NCBI GenBank assembly: GCA_045658525.1 | Contig: JAZOVD010000079.1 | Location: 1 to 21,076, forward strand | Direction: 5' to 3' | DNA: 21,076 nucleotides | Source: SIG673 sp045658525 | GTDB taxonomy: Bacteria > Bacillota > Clostridia > Oscillospirales > CAG-272 | Shown here: in pieces, positions 14,991 to 21,076 of the stretch | Numbering within the stretch: position 1 is the stretch's first letter | Layout: every line of letters starts with the position of its first letter | Notes under the pieces: generated by a model | The model's input: only the letters and a program-made list of their open reading frames with translations | Told to the model about the DNA's origin: nothing | Database searches by the model: none | Translations under genes and position numbers: made by a program

Positions 14991-17063
14991 TTAAGTGTAT
15001 AACAGATCGTCTTCAACGAGATTGGTGGTCTCGGATGATGAGAGAGAAGAGCGTCTCGTTGATACGGTAAGCGCGGCGATCTCCCAGTAAACGAGCATAA
15101 TACGAGGCTCAAACCATATAAACTCGTTTATACCCCACACAGTAGCGGCGATAAGTCCGCACATACCGGCGTACGTCAGTATTCTGCTTGAAGATAATTT
15201 GTTTGAGCAGGATCTGCCGTATGAAAACGAGCTTTGTAAAATAAAGAACAGCGAGAGGAAATATACGGCTATTCCGACAAAGCCTATGCCTATCGCGAGC
15301 TGCATAAGCAGGCTTGCCGCGTGATCTACCGCGTCGGTGTTACCGACAAAGAAGGTGGGGTATATATTTCCGAACGCGTCCGTTCCGTTTCCTATTCCGG
15401 TAAAGCCGTATTTGGGGAACATTCGTATAACAGCGTTCCAGAGACTCATTCTGGTTGAACTCGGGAGAAGTGAAGCGAAGAAGTTTTCTACAGAATGAAT
15501 ACCGAACGCGGGGAGGAACGGAAGCATTACGCAGACGATCAGCATATATATCGCCGAACGGTTATCCATAAGCAAGAGGAATACCACACAGGCGATGATC
15601 GCGGCACTCCACGCTCCGCTTGAAAGATTGTTGAAAAGGAATACCGCGGAAGCCGCTGTAAGCAGGATAAATCCGAAACGCGCGCCCTTGCTCTTGCTTA
15701 TTATCACAGAACCGAGGAGATAGAAGAACGAGCAGAGAAGAACAAGGCAAAGAACGGCTGTTGAATTAAAGACGTTACCGTTAGCGCCGACCGTATCGGT
15801 AATGTTGGAAGAAGTCAACCAGCTTTCTCCGAACCTTGACATGATCTCCGAGAATACAGAGAATACAGTCACCGCGGAGATCGAGAAAATAAACGCCTTT
15901 ATGGCTCGTCCGAACCATATCGAGGACCTCAGAATGCTTACCGACAGCAGATATATTGCGGTGTACAGTAAGGACTGTAATACTGTGTTTCTTTCTCCAA
16001 AAGTTACGATACCGCTTGCGAACATAATGAAAGCGAACGCACCGATAAACATATCCATAAATTCAAGCTGGATCGTGCGTTTTCCGCAAGCAGACTTGAA
16101 AAGATAGGAAACAGTCAGTATCAAGATCGAGTATAAAAGAAATCCATTTGAGGCGAACGGCGTTATGAGATATACGCATACAAGTCCCGCCTCGGGACTT
16201 TTCACCACTATGAACGAATAGGCGATAACAAGTATAGCGAGTAATATCTTATCGGCAGGTATGACAAGTGTCATAAGTCCGAAAAGCACACCGAGTATGC
16301 AAGCGCCGCTTCCTGAAAGCTCGGGGGCGTCAGCCGACGTCGCGGAGGTACGCTTAATTCCGAGCAGCTTGAAGAAAAGCGCGGAAAGGATACGGCTGTC
16401 ACATACGGTCTCGATAAGCGTTCCGTTGCAAAGGAGTAGGAATATCGAAACTAAAAGCACAAGCGAGCCGGTTATAGGCGCGAGCGAGTCGTAAGTGAAT
16501 ACGGTGAAATATCTGTTTATAAAGAAGTGAATGAAAAGAGTAACGCCGCCGAACGCAAAAAGTATAAGACCGTATATTCTTGTGCGTACAGTAAGCATTG
16601 AGGTCAACAGATTAGATATTGCCTTGGGAATTACCGCGTGAGTTGCGGCACGGCGTATTTTTTTCTTTATTTTCGAAGCTCGGTTCGAGGCTTTTGTGCC
16701 GAAAAACGATCTGTAAAGGAAAGAGCTTTTAAAGGCGACGGCTGTCTTATCGTAAGCGGTAAATACCGCCGCTGTGAAGCTGTTACGCATAAGCTTTATA
16801 ATGCCTGTACCGATAAAAATGAAAAACGCTATTATAACGCTTTCTCTGCACAGATCTGCGAGTGAGCGTTTTTTCGGCTTTTCCGCAACCGTCGCGGTCA
16901 TCGGCTCGGGTGCGGTATCGGAATTTTCCGAATCTGTAAGATCAAGCCCCTGCTCGGGAAGGACCTCGGGCGCGGAAAGCTCGTCTTCTTCTTCGGGAGT
17001 CTCGGGGAAGAACGTTACCTGCTCAACATTCGATTGTTTTTTATCACTGTCGCGTTCCTTCAA
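14991..17063 (-). CDS. O-antigen ligase/polymerase-like polytopic membrane protein
   Basis: 690 aa. The first roughly 75 residues are soluble and acidic (EEEDELSAPEV, DSENSDTAPE). Then come about a dozen hydrophobic helices, with a basic cytoplasmic stretch between TM1 and TM2 (KIKKKIRR). The diagnostic part is the C-terminal Wzy_C-like region: GFTGIGNGTDAFGNIYP, then VDHAASLLMQLAIGIGFVG (H581), corresponding to the GxGxGxF...H(A/S)HNxxLQ...GxxG pattern of O-antigen ligases and polymerases. These enzymes join or transfer undecaprenyl-linked glycans outside the membrane. TTG 17063 is the start because AAAGGAGG lies eight bases upstream; eight more codons upstream overlap that site. First gene of an operon with two DUF4330-like genes. 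No glycosyltransferase lies nearby. Confidence 0.8.
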   Translation of the reverse strand: MKERDSDKKQSNVEQVTFFPETPEEEDELSAPEVLPEQGLDLTDSENSDTAPEPMTATVAEKPKKRSLADLCRESVIIAFFIFIGTGIIKLMRNSFTAAVFTAYDKTAVAFKSSFLYRSFFGTKASNRASKIKKKIRRAATHAVIPKAISNLLTSMLTVRTRIYGLILFAFGGVTLFIHFFINRYFTVFTYDSLAPITGSLVLLVSIFLLLCNGTLIETVCDSRILSALFFKLLGIKRTSATSADAPELSGSGACILGVLFGLMTLVIPADKILLAILVIAYSFIVVKSPEAGLVCVYLITPFASNGFLLYSILILTVSYLFKSACGKRTIQLEFMDMFIGAFAFIMFASGIVTFGERNTVLQSLLYTAIYLLSVSILRSSIWFGRAIKAFIFSISAVTVFSVFSEIMSRFGESWLTSSNITDTVGANGNVFNSTAVLCLVLLCSFFYLLGSVIISKSKGARFGFILLTAASAVFLFNNLSSGAWSAAIIACVVFLLLMDNRSAIYMLIVCVMLPFLPAFGIHSVENFFASLLPSSTRMSLWNAVIRMFPKYGFTGIGNGTDAFGNIYPTFFVGNTDAVDHAASLLMQLAIGIGFVGIAVYFLSLFFILQSSFSYGRSCSNKLSSSRILTYAGMCGLIAATVWGINEFIWFEPRIMLVYWEIAALTVSTRRSSLSSSETTNLVEDDLLYT

Positions 17064-17105
17064 AGCACATCGCCTCCTTTCGCGCAAAATAAAATATTCT
17101 ATTAC

Positions 17106-17134
17106 ATTATATCATCATTATAAAGTATTGTCAA
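17106..17134 (-). promoter_or_regulatory. Consensus sigma-A promoter of the polymerase-DUF4330 operon
   Basis: Minus strand: TTGACA (17134-17129), 17-bp spacer, TATAAT (17111-17106), perfect match. Start expected near 17099, about 36 nt before the TTG start. Confidence 0.88.
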
Positions 17135-17316
17135 TAGAAATTCTGTTAATTTGACCGCGTTTGAGCGAACGAAAAATAAGGTGATTATGCTGTCGAAAAG
17201 CAAAATCAATTTGTGTAAAATGCCCGAAACGAGCCGTTATCTTCGCTAATGAAGAGATAAAAATGCGAATATGTTGTGTAATTGTAACAAAAAAGTAAAG
17301 TATTTGGTCAAAACCC

Positions 17317-17345
17317 TTGAAAAAAGAGAAAGGATGTGTTATCAT
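17317..17345 (+). promoter_or_regulatory. Predicted sigma-A promoter of the CNNM-type gene leader
   Basis: TTGAAA (17317-17322), 17-bp spacer, TATCAT (17340-17345), start expected near 17352. Between this and the divergent promoter at 17134, about 180 bp, I see no gene and no strong structure apart from a TTATC..TTC/GAA..GATAA hairpin near 17240-17265. Confidence 0.7.
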
Positions 17346-17351
17346 ATATGT

Positions 17352-17603
17352 AACTATATATTAGAAATGGAGATGACGTGCCTTAATGGACGAACCCCCT
17401 CGAAATAACTTTAACGTAAGCCTTGCGGTGTCGGAAACAGCCGTAAAGGATGTAAAGTATGTTTCAAAAGAAAGAAATGTGCGTATCATATACGTTGTGC
17501 GCACACCGCATTCCCCGCATCTGTTTGCGCGGTGTTGATACCGTAAAGCGAGAATATAAGAGATTTTATTTGAGATAAACAGATAGGAGAATAATTAAAG
17601 ATC
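17352..17603 (+). promoter_or_regulatory. Structured 5' leader of about 250 nt, candidate cis-regulatory RNA
   Basis: The long untranslated stretch before the CNNM-type gene folds into several hairpins. CCTT.CGGTGT pairs with ACA.CCG..AAGG (17421-17449). CGTAT/ATACG (17482-17494) lies inside a possible GTGCG/CGCAC pairing. ACACCGC (17503-17509) pairs with GCGGTGT (17529-17535). No U-tract follows the last stem, so an intrinsic terminator is not evident; control of translation would fit better. I checked it by eye against M-box, yybP-ykoY, NiCo, fluoride, TPP, SAM, lysine, glycine, cobalamin, c-di-GMP, c-di-AMP, ZTP, guanidine and T-box signatures and saw none. A 50-codon frame (17386-17538) lies inside but has no properly placed ribosome binding site. 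Confidence 0.5.
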
Positions 17604-18872
17604 ATGGATGCAAGTGGCATACAAATATTAGTGATGGCGATAATGCTGGTTTTTTCCGCGTATTTTTCGGCTACGGAGACAGCTTTCTCATCACTTAACA
17701 AGACCAGGGTAAAGACCTTGGCGGATAAAGGAAACAAAAAAGCCGAAGCGGTTTTGAAGCTTTCCGATAAATACGATAAGCTTCTTTCAACGATACTTAT
17801 AGGTAACAACATAGTAAATATAGTCCTCTCGTCTATATGTACGGTGTTCTTTATAAACCTTATTATGAGCCAGAGCCTCGGAACTACGCTCGCGACGATC
17901 GTCTCTACGGTAGCGGTCCTTATTTTCGGTGAGATAACCCCAAAAAGCCTTGCCAAGGAGTCGCCCGAAAGATTCGCTATGTTCTCAGCTCCGATCATAA
18001 AGCTTCTTATGGTGATTCTTACTCCGTTCAGCGCGTTTTTCGGCGGAATAAAATTCCTTACGTCAAAGATATTCAAGTCTAAGGATGACCGCAGAATGAC
18101 ACAGGATGAACTGCTTACCTTGGTTGATGAGGTCGAGCAGGAGGGCGGAATAGATAAGGAGGAGAGTGAGCTTCTCCGTTCAGCCATTGAGTTTACCGAC
18201 AGAGAAGCGTCGGATATACTTACTCCCAGAACCTCTCTTGAAGCAGTCGCGGATAATCTCCCTAACATAGAGATAGCAAAGGTCTTTGAGGAGAGCGGAT
18301 ATTCGAGGATCCCCGTATATAACGGAAGTATAGACAGTATAATCGGAATAATACATCAAAAGGACTTTTACAGTACGATACAAGGCACAGAAAAGTCGAT
18401 AGAAAGCATAATGAAAAAGCCGGTATATATACCGCTTTCTATGAAGATAAGCGATATATTGAAGCTTTTGCAGAAAACAAAGTCTCATATAGCGGTCGTT
18501 GTTGACGAGTACGGTGGAACTATGGGTATAGTTACTATGGAGGATATACTCGAGGAGCTGGTCGGCGAGATATGGGACGAACACGACGAGGTCGTGGAGG
18601 ACATAGTACAGCTTGACGAAGGCTCGTACAAGGTCCTTTGCTCGACCGATCTTGATAAGCTGTTCAAACTTCTCGAAATAGAGGACGAGGAGACCGATGC
18701 CGCTACCGTAAACGGTTGGGTGCTTGAAAAATTCGGTTATTTCCCTCAGCCTGAGGAGACGTTTGAGTTTGAGAATATCACCGTAAAGGTGCTTGACTCG
18801 GACGATCAGCGAGTAAATGAGATCGAGGTTACGGTACACGAGACTGAGCCGGAAGAAAAAGAAGAAGAATAA
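17604..18872 (+). CDS. Hemolysin C family (CNNM/CorC-type) membrane protein with CBS domains
   Basis: 422 aa. The N-terminal DUF21/CNNM membrane domain (about 1-190) starts with ILVMAIMLVFSAYFSATETAF and contains GNNIVNIVLSS and IFGEITPKSLAKE, hallmarks of the family. Two CBS domains (about 200-330) follow, with ILTPRTSLEAV, SGYSRIPVYNGSIDSIIGIIHQKDF and HIAVVVDEYGGTMGIVTMEDILEELVGEIWDE. The C-terminal CorC_HlyC transporter-associated domain (about 340-412) includes TVNGWVLEKFGYFPQPEETFEF. Bacterial members (CorC, MpfA, YhdP, YrkA) are linked to Mg2+ efflux or homeostasis; the hemolysin name is historical. The ribosome binding site AGGAG is 14 nt from the ATG, longer than elsewhere in the window. 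Preceded by a structured leader and followed by a terminator, so probably monocistronic and perhaps ion-regulated. Confidence 0.93.
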   Translation: MDASGIQILVMAIMLVFSAYFSATETAFSSLNKTRVKTLADKGNKKAEAVLKLSDKYDKLLSTILIGNNIVNIVLSSICTVFFINLIMSQSLGTTLATIVSTVAVLIFGEITPKSLAKESPERFAMFSAPIIKLLMVILTPFSAFFGGIKFLTSKIFKSKDDRRMTQDELLTLVDEVEQEGGIDKEESELLRSAIEFTDREASDILTPRTSLEAVADNLPNIEIAKVFEESGYSRIPVYNGSIDSIIGIIHQKDFYSTIQGTEKSIESIMKKPVYIPLSMKISDILKLLQKTKSHIAVVVDEYGGTMGIVTMEDILEELVGEIWDEHDEVVEDIVQLDEGSYKVLCSTDLDKLFKLLEIEDEETDAATVNGWVLEKFGYFPQPEETFEFENITVKVLDSDDQRVNEIEVTVHETEPEEKEEE

Positions 18873-18879
18873 ATAAGGA

Positions 18880-18918
18880 ATAGGCTGCCGCAATCAAGCG
18901 ACAGCCTATCTTTGTTTT
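18880..18918 (+). terminator. Terminator after the CNNM-type gene
   Basis: ATAGGCTG.CGC pairs with GCG.CAGCCTAT (18880-18909, one mismatch) around AATCAA, followed by CTTTGTTTT. Confidence 0.88.
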
Positions 18919-18926
18919 AAAAATCA

Positions 18927-18955
18927 TTGACAAAAACGAATTAAGATGATAGAAT
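18927..18955 (+). promoter_or_regulatory. Predicted sigma-A promoter of the VanZ-family gene
   Basis: TTGACA (18927-18932), 17-bp spacer, TAGAAT (18950-18955), start expected near 18962. Confidence 0.82.
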
Positions 18956-18984
18956 AATATTAGAGTTAGTTATGCTTTAAAGGA

Positions 18985-19524
18985 GTGGTTATAATAAAGA
19001 ATATACTGACCAAAAGAAATATTATAGCCGCGATACTGTGGTGTCTGACTGTTCTCTGGATGGCGTTTATTTTTGGAATGAGCGCACAGAGCGGAGAGGA
19101 GTCGGGAGAAACGAGCGGTAAGGTCATCGACATTATCGCAGAGACCGTCGTTCCCGGATTTTCGGATATGACAGATGCGGAAAAGGATATAGCAAGAGCA
19201 GAGCTTTCGTTTCCTATAAGAAAGATGGCTCATTTTACTGAATACGGTATTCTCGGTGCGCTTCTTACAGTTTCATTTGCCTTTTCGGGTAAGAAAACGT
19301 CCGTTACCTGCCGAAAGCTTACGGCGGCTCTTTCCGTTGGCTGGCTTTACGCTATGAGCGACGAGCTTCACCAAAAATTCGTTTCGGGAAGAGCGGGAAT
19401 GATAACGGACGTATTTATAGACGGAAGCGGAGTTATCGCGGGTTGCGCGGTAATGGCTCTGCTTATAATGTTCGTGCTGAAAAGGATCAACCGAAATACG
19501 GATTTGAAAGACTGTGACCGGTAA
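18985..19524 (+). CDS. VanZ-family membrane protein
   Basis: About 179 aa. The VanZ-like pattern is clear: N-terminal TM (LWCLTVLWMAFIFGMSAQSG), RKMAHFTEYGILGALL (79-94), and YAMSDELHQKFVSGRAGMITDVFIDGSG (122-149), with TM helices between and after. VanZ proteins affect teicoplanin sensitivity in enterococci, but most homologues have no assigned role. The start is uncertain. The only standard start, GTG 18985, overlaps the strong ribosome binding site AAAGGAG (18979-18985) and cannot use it. At the normal spacing (5 or 8 nt) the in-frame codons are ATA (18991 and 18994), so an AUA start or a mutated ATG is possible; the true product would then be 176-177 aa. The last 38 bp overlap the convergent zeta-kinase gene. 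Confidence 0.85.
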   Translation: MVIIKNILTKRNIIAAILWCLTVLWMAFIFGMSAQSGEESGETSGKVIDIIAETVVPGFSDMTDAEKDIARAELSFPIRKMAHFTEYGILGALLTVSFAFSGKKTSVTCRKLTAALSVGWLYAMSDELHQKFVSGRAGMITDVFIDGSGVIAGCAVMALLIMFVLKRINRNTDLKDCDR

Positions 19525-20098
19525 ATATACCCTGATACCAATCGGGTAAGAACGGATCCTCGTCGAGGATATTTCCGCCTCGGTGAATGGCTATCTGGCG
19601 GAATCTCACGGTGTTGTCGTAAAAGTAAGCCTCGTCACAGAACGGAAGTATCCTTCTGAGGTTGTTCGGCATAGCTTTATAACGCGCGATTATAGCGCGC
19701 TCGTCGATGCCGTGGCCGCCTGCCTCCATGCGGTGATGAACGCGGTCTATCGCGGTCTCAAAGCCGTCTATACCGACAAAATAAAGCACGGTGAAAAAGC
19801 CGTTCTTTTTCGCGCTTTCAAGCTGTCGGTAAACGCTCATACCCGTTAAGGTGGACTCAAAATGGAACGGAGTCTTGTTCTTTATGTAGGAAGCGATACG
19901 CTCCTTCGCTATCTTGGCGGCGCGGACTTGAAGCAGAGTGTCCTGCCAAGAGCCGCGGGATCTTACTATATCGTCAACGTTTACACGCTCGCCCAGATCC
20001 TCGGTCGTGTTCATTACCTCGAAAAGAGAGGTCTTTCCCGCACCGTTTACCCCGCCGAATACTATCATAGTCGGCTTTTTGATCTCGTTACTCATCAT
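19487..20098 (-). CDS. Zeta-toxin-family P-loop kinase
   Basis: 203 aa. Walker A is GGVNGAGKTS (15-24). NVDDIV (40-45) matches the substrate-binding aspartate motif, FHFESTLTG (78-86) the conserved glutamate E81, and RVHHRMEAGGHGIDERAIIARY (119-140) carries the arginines and GGH segment of zeta and related kinases. Zeta toxins phosphorylate UDP-N-acetylglucosamine and so block wall synthesis. It is shorter than plasmid zeta (about 287 aa), with a C-terminal tail ending in DEDPFLPDWYQGIF, as in chromosomal homologues of Clostridia. The start ATG overlaps the stop codon of the upstream 57-aa gene (ATGA), so translation is coupled. No epsilon or PezA-type antitoxin is recognisable. It could be a toxin, or a housekeeping sugar-nucleotide kinase. 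Confidence 0.85.
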   Translation of the reverse strand: MMSNEIKKPTMIVFGGVNGAGKTSLFEVMNTTEDLGERVNVDDIVRSRGSWQDTLLQVRAAKIAKERIASYIKNKTPFHFESTLTGMSVYRQLESAKKNGFFTVLYFVGIDGFETAIDRVHHRMEAGGHGIDERAIIARYKAMPNNLRRILPFCDEAYFYDNTVRFRQIAIHRGGNILDEDPFLPDWYQGIFTGHSLSNPYFG

Positions 20099-20268
20099 AT
20101 CAAACGCTCCCCGACTACCTTTTCCTGCTCGGTTTGGAGCTTAAGGTTGAGCATTTTGCGGTAGAAGGCGCGTTCCTCGGGGTTTTTGGTCATAAGTAAC
20201 GCGTTTTCAAGATCTTTAATAGTAGCCTTGCAAAATACTCCGTACATATCCTTTACGTCACAGTTCAT
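20095..20268 (-). CDS. Small protein (57 aa) coupled to the zeta-like kinase, candidate antitoxin
   Basis: Product begins MNCDVKDMYGVFCKATIKDL and ends EQEKVVGERLI. It is charged, probably helical throughout, without a TM or signal peptide, and has cysteines at 3 and 13. ATG 20268 is preceded by GAGGT at about seven bases. Its TGA overlaps the kinase ATG by four bases, a classic toxin-antitoxin style coupling, and the small-gene-first order matches epsilon-zeta and PezA-PezT operons. It shows no helix-turn-helix and I see no similarity to epsilon (about 90 aa). Assignment as an antitoxin is inference from position and size only; that it is a real gene is well supported by the coupling. Confidence 0.72.
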   Translation of the reverse strand: MNCDVKDMYGVFCKATIKDLENALLMTKNPEERAFYRKMLNLKLQTEQEKVVGERLI

Positions 20269-20310
20269 TACAGTACCTCATATCATAGTTATTTGATCTA
20301 TGTATATTTC

Positions 20311-20328
20311 GCCGACCGATCGGACGGC
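20311..20328. promoter_or_regulatory. 18-bp GC-rich palindrome upstream of the small gene-zeta pair
   Basis: GCCGACCGATCGGACGGC is symmetric over 18 bp with one mismatch (A-A) in each arm. It lies in the 70-bp gap between the Cys-rich gene and the 57-aa gene. No T run follows on either strand, so it is not an obvious terminator; an operator or processing site is possible. Confidence 0.45.
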
Positions 20329-20338
20329 AAAATATTTG

Positions 20339-20569
20339 TCAAGCCTTCTTTTTGAAGGCTTTTACGGCAGATCCTACAAGACAAACTCCTACTATTATAG
20401 CGGAGCAGACGAGGACCTGCATAGCGTTTACCGTGAAATCGCCCTTTACGTGCATACCGAAGCACGGAGCGTCCCCCTTTTTACATCTGAACTCGGTAGC
20501 GAGATCGTAGTGCTTCGACATTTCAAGCTGACTGCACGCGCAGACGGTATCTTTAAATACGTTTTTCAT
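20339..20569 (-). CDS. Small Cys-rich single-TM protein (76 aa)
   Basis: Not recognised. The N-terminal part has C10-x-C12 and C29-x6-C36 with H20 and H40 nearby, a possible zinc or disulfide site. A hydrophobic helix at about 49-67 (AMQVLVCSAIIVGVCLVGS) and a basic KAFKKKA tail follow, so the Cys-rich part would face the other side of the membrane from the lysines, that is outside, if positive-inside holds. ATG 20569 is preceded by AAAGGA at 11 bases; the frame runs 13 codons further up, but those overlap the binding site and have no site of their own. A good promoter lies at 20616-20644. It is first in the minus-strand operon with the 57-aa gene and zeta-like kinase, though separated from them by 70 bp. 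Confidence 0.65.
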   Translation of the reverse strand: MKNVFKDTVCACSQLEMSKHYDLATEFRCKKGDAPCFGMHVKGDFTVNAMQVLVCSAIIVGVCLVGSAVKAFKKKA

Positions 20570-20615
20570 ACTGGATAAATTCCTTTCGGCAGAATTTTTA
20601 ATACCCACCGATAAT

Positions 20616-20644
20616 ATTGTACCTTATTTTTTGCAAAATTACAA
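20616..20644 (-). promoter_or_regulatory. Predicted sigma-A promoter of the Cys-rich/zeta operon
   Basis: Minus strand: TTGTAA (20644-20639), 17-bp spacer, TACAAT (20621-20616), start expected near 20609. No convincing second promoter is visible just before the 57-aa gene, although a TATGAT lies at about 20280-20285. Confidence 0.6.
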
Positions 20645-20699
20645 GTGATTTCGTGATTTTTTTAAAAACGCTTTAAAAAACAAAAGAAAGGCAAGGAAA

Positions 20700-21076
20700 A
20701 TGAAGCTTACACCGAATACTCCGGTGACTGTTCTCGGCGGTTGCGGGAAAAAGAGAGCCGAGCTGCTTTCAGCTCTTGGAATAAATAATATAAAACAGCT
20801 TCTGAGACATTTTCCGAGAGCTTATCAGAACAGAGGCGACGTAAAAAGCTTGGCGGAAGCCTCTCACGGTGAGACAGGGTCTTTTGTGCTTACCGTGACC
20901 TCCGCCGCTGTTTCGGTCAGACTCCGCGGTGGGAAAACGCTTACGAAATGCAAGGCGTTTGACGGTGAAAAAAGCTGTACGCTTATATTCTTTAACAGAC
21001 CGTATATAAAGAATACGCTCGTTAACGGAAACACCTACCGTTTCTGGGGGAAATTGGTGATTGGCAAAAACGGATT
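20700..21076 (+). CDS. recG: ATP-dependent DNA helicase RecG, N-terminal part (runs off the window)
   Basis: First 125 residues only. RecG remodels stalled replication forks and Holliday junctions. The visible part matches the N-terminal region that precedes and enters the wedge domain: VTVLGGCGKKRAELLSALGI (8-28; usual form LKGVGPKRAELL), then IKQLLRHFPRAYQNRGDV (31-48), and the start of the OB-fold wedge (SFVLTVTSAAV, KCKAFDGEKSCTLIFFNRPYI). The helicase motifs lie outside the window. ATG 20700 has AAAGGCAAGGAAA upstream. A weak TTGCAA/TGATTT pair (20631-20659) may be its promoter and would overlap the divergent promoter at 20616-20644. Confidence 0.9.
   Translation, partial: MKLTPNTPVTVLGGCGKKRAELLSALGINNIKQLLRHFPRAYQNRGDVKSLAEASHGETGSFVLTVTSAAVSVRLRGGKTLTKCKAFDGEKSCTLIFFNRPYIKNTLVNGNTYRFWGKLVIGKNG

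Noticed and set aside
17118..17345. 75-codon minus-strand open frame between the polymerase and CNNM-type genes
   Set aside because: No ribosome binding site; it overlaps two predicted promoters and looks like AT-rich noncoding sequence.
17386..17538. 50-codon open frame in the leader of the CNNM-type gene
   Set aside because: GGAG is 13 nt from the ATG, composition is not clearly protein-like, and the frame runs through the hairpins that define the leader. A leader peptide is not excluded.
17352..17603. Known riboswitch (M-box, yybP-ykoY, NiCo, fluoride, T-box and others)
   Set aside because: None of the conserved core sequences I know is present by eye; kept only as an unclassified candidate.
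1..21076. CRISPR array, prophage, integrase or rRNA genes
   Set aside because: No regularly spaced repeats, phage genes, integrase or rRNA sequence seen on either strand.

Overview
The window looks like a chromosomal segment of an anaerobic gut-type Firmicute (class Clostridia, Oscillospirales/Ruminococcaceae-like). This is inferred from the gene content (FtsZ, a ParE of the type seen in Ruminococcaceae, 2-hydroxyacyl-CoA dehydratase activase-type proteins, a WYL regulator, a chromosomal zeta-toxin-like kinase), strong AAAGGAGG-type ribosome binding sites, several TTG starts, heavy use of the ATA isoleucine codon, and textbook sigma-A promoters with 17-bp spacers. No phage, integrase or insertion sequence is visible. 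The only mobile-like item is a 115-bp nested palindromic repeat.

Layout. At 1-1223 (minus strand) lie the start of ftsZ, with a long N-terminal extension, and an unrecognised two-TM membrane protein. A divergent promoter pair that shares one -35 box separates them from a lone parE (1379-3427, plus), which ends at a strong terminator. At 3574-7868 a two-gene operon encodes a 2-hydroxyacyl-CoA dehydratase activase-like protein that is usually one long polypeptide but is split here. The repeat follows (7869-7983), then an RluA-type pseudouridine synthase, an SGNH hydrolase and a sugar-phosphate isomerase/epimerase-like TIM barrel, closed by a bidirectional terminator. The minus-strand pair at 10599-12539 (serine hydrolase, then HAD phosphatase) is driven by a consensus promoter and is divergent from a WYL regulator (12672-13757). 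A second bidirectional terminator separates the WYL gene from tRNA-Thr(GGT) on the minus strand.

At 13988-17063 (minus) a three-gene operon encodes an O-antigen-ligase/polymerase-like membrane protein and two DUF4330-like single-pass proteins, a probable surface-glycan module. Next is a 540-bp gene-free stretch with a promoter and a structured leader of about 250 nt in front of a CNNM/CorC-type (hemolysin C family) membrane protein. A VanZ-family protein follows; its 3' end overlaps, tail to tail, a minus-strand operon of three genes: a Cys-rich single-TM small protein, a 57-aa protein, and a zeta-toxin-like kinase. The window ends in the first third of the wedge region of RecG (plus).

The parts most worth a second look are the zeta-kinase operon with its two small unknown partners, the structured CNNM leader (no riboswitch family recognised), the polymerase/DUF4330 module, and the nested repeat. 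All functional assignments come from reading motifs by eye; no database search was possible.
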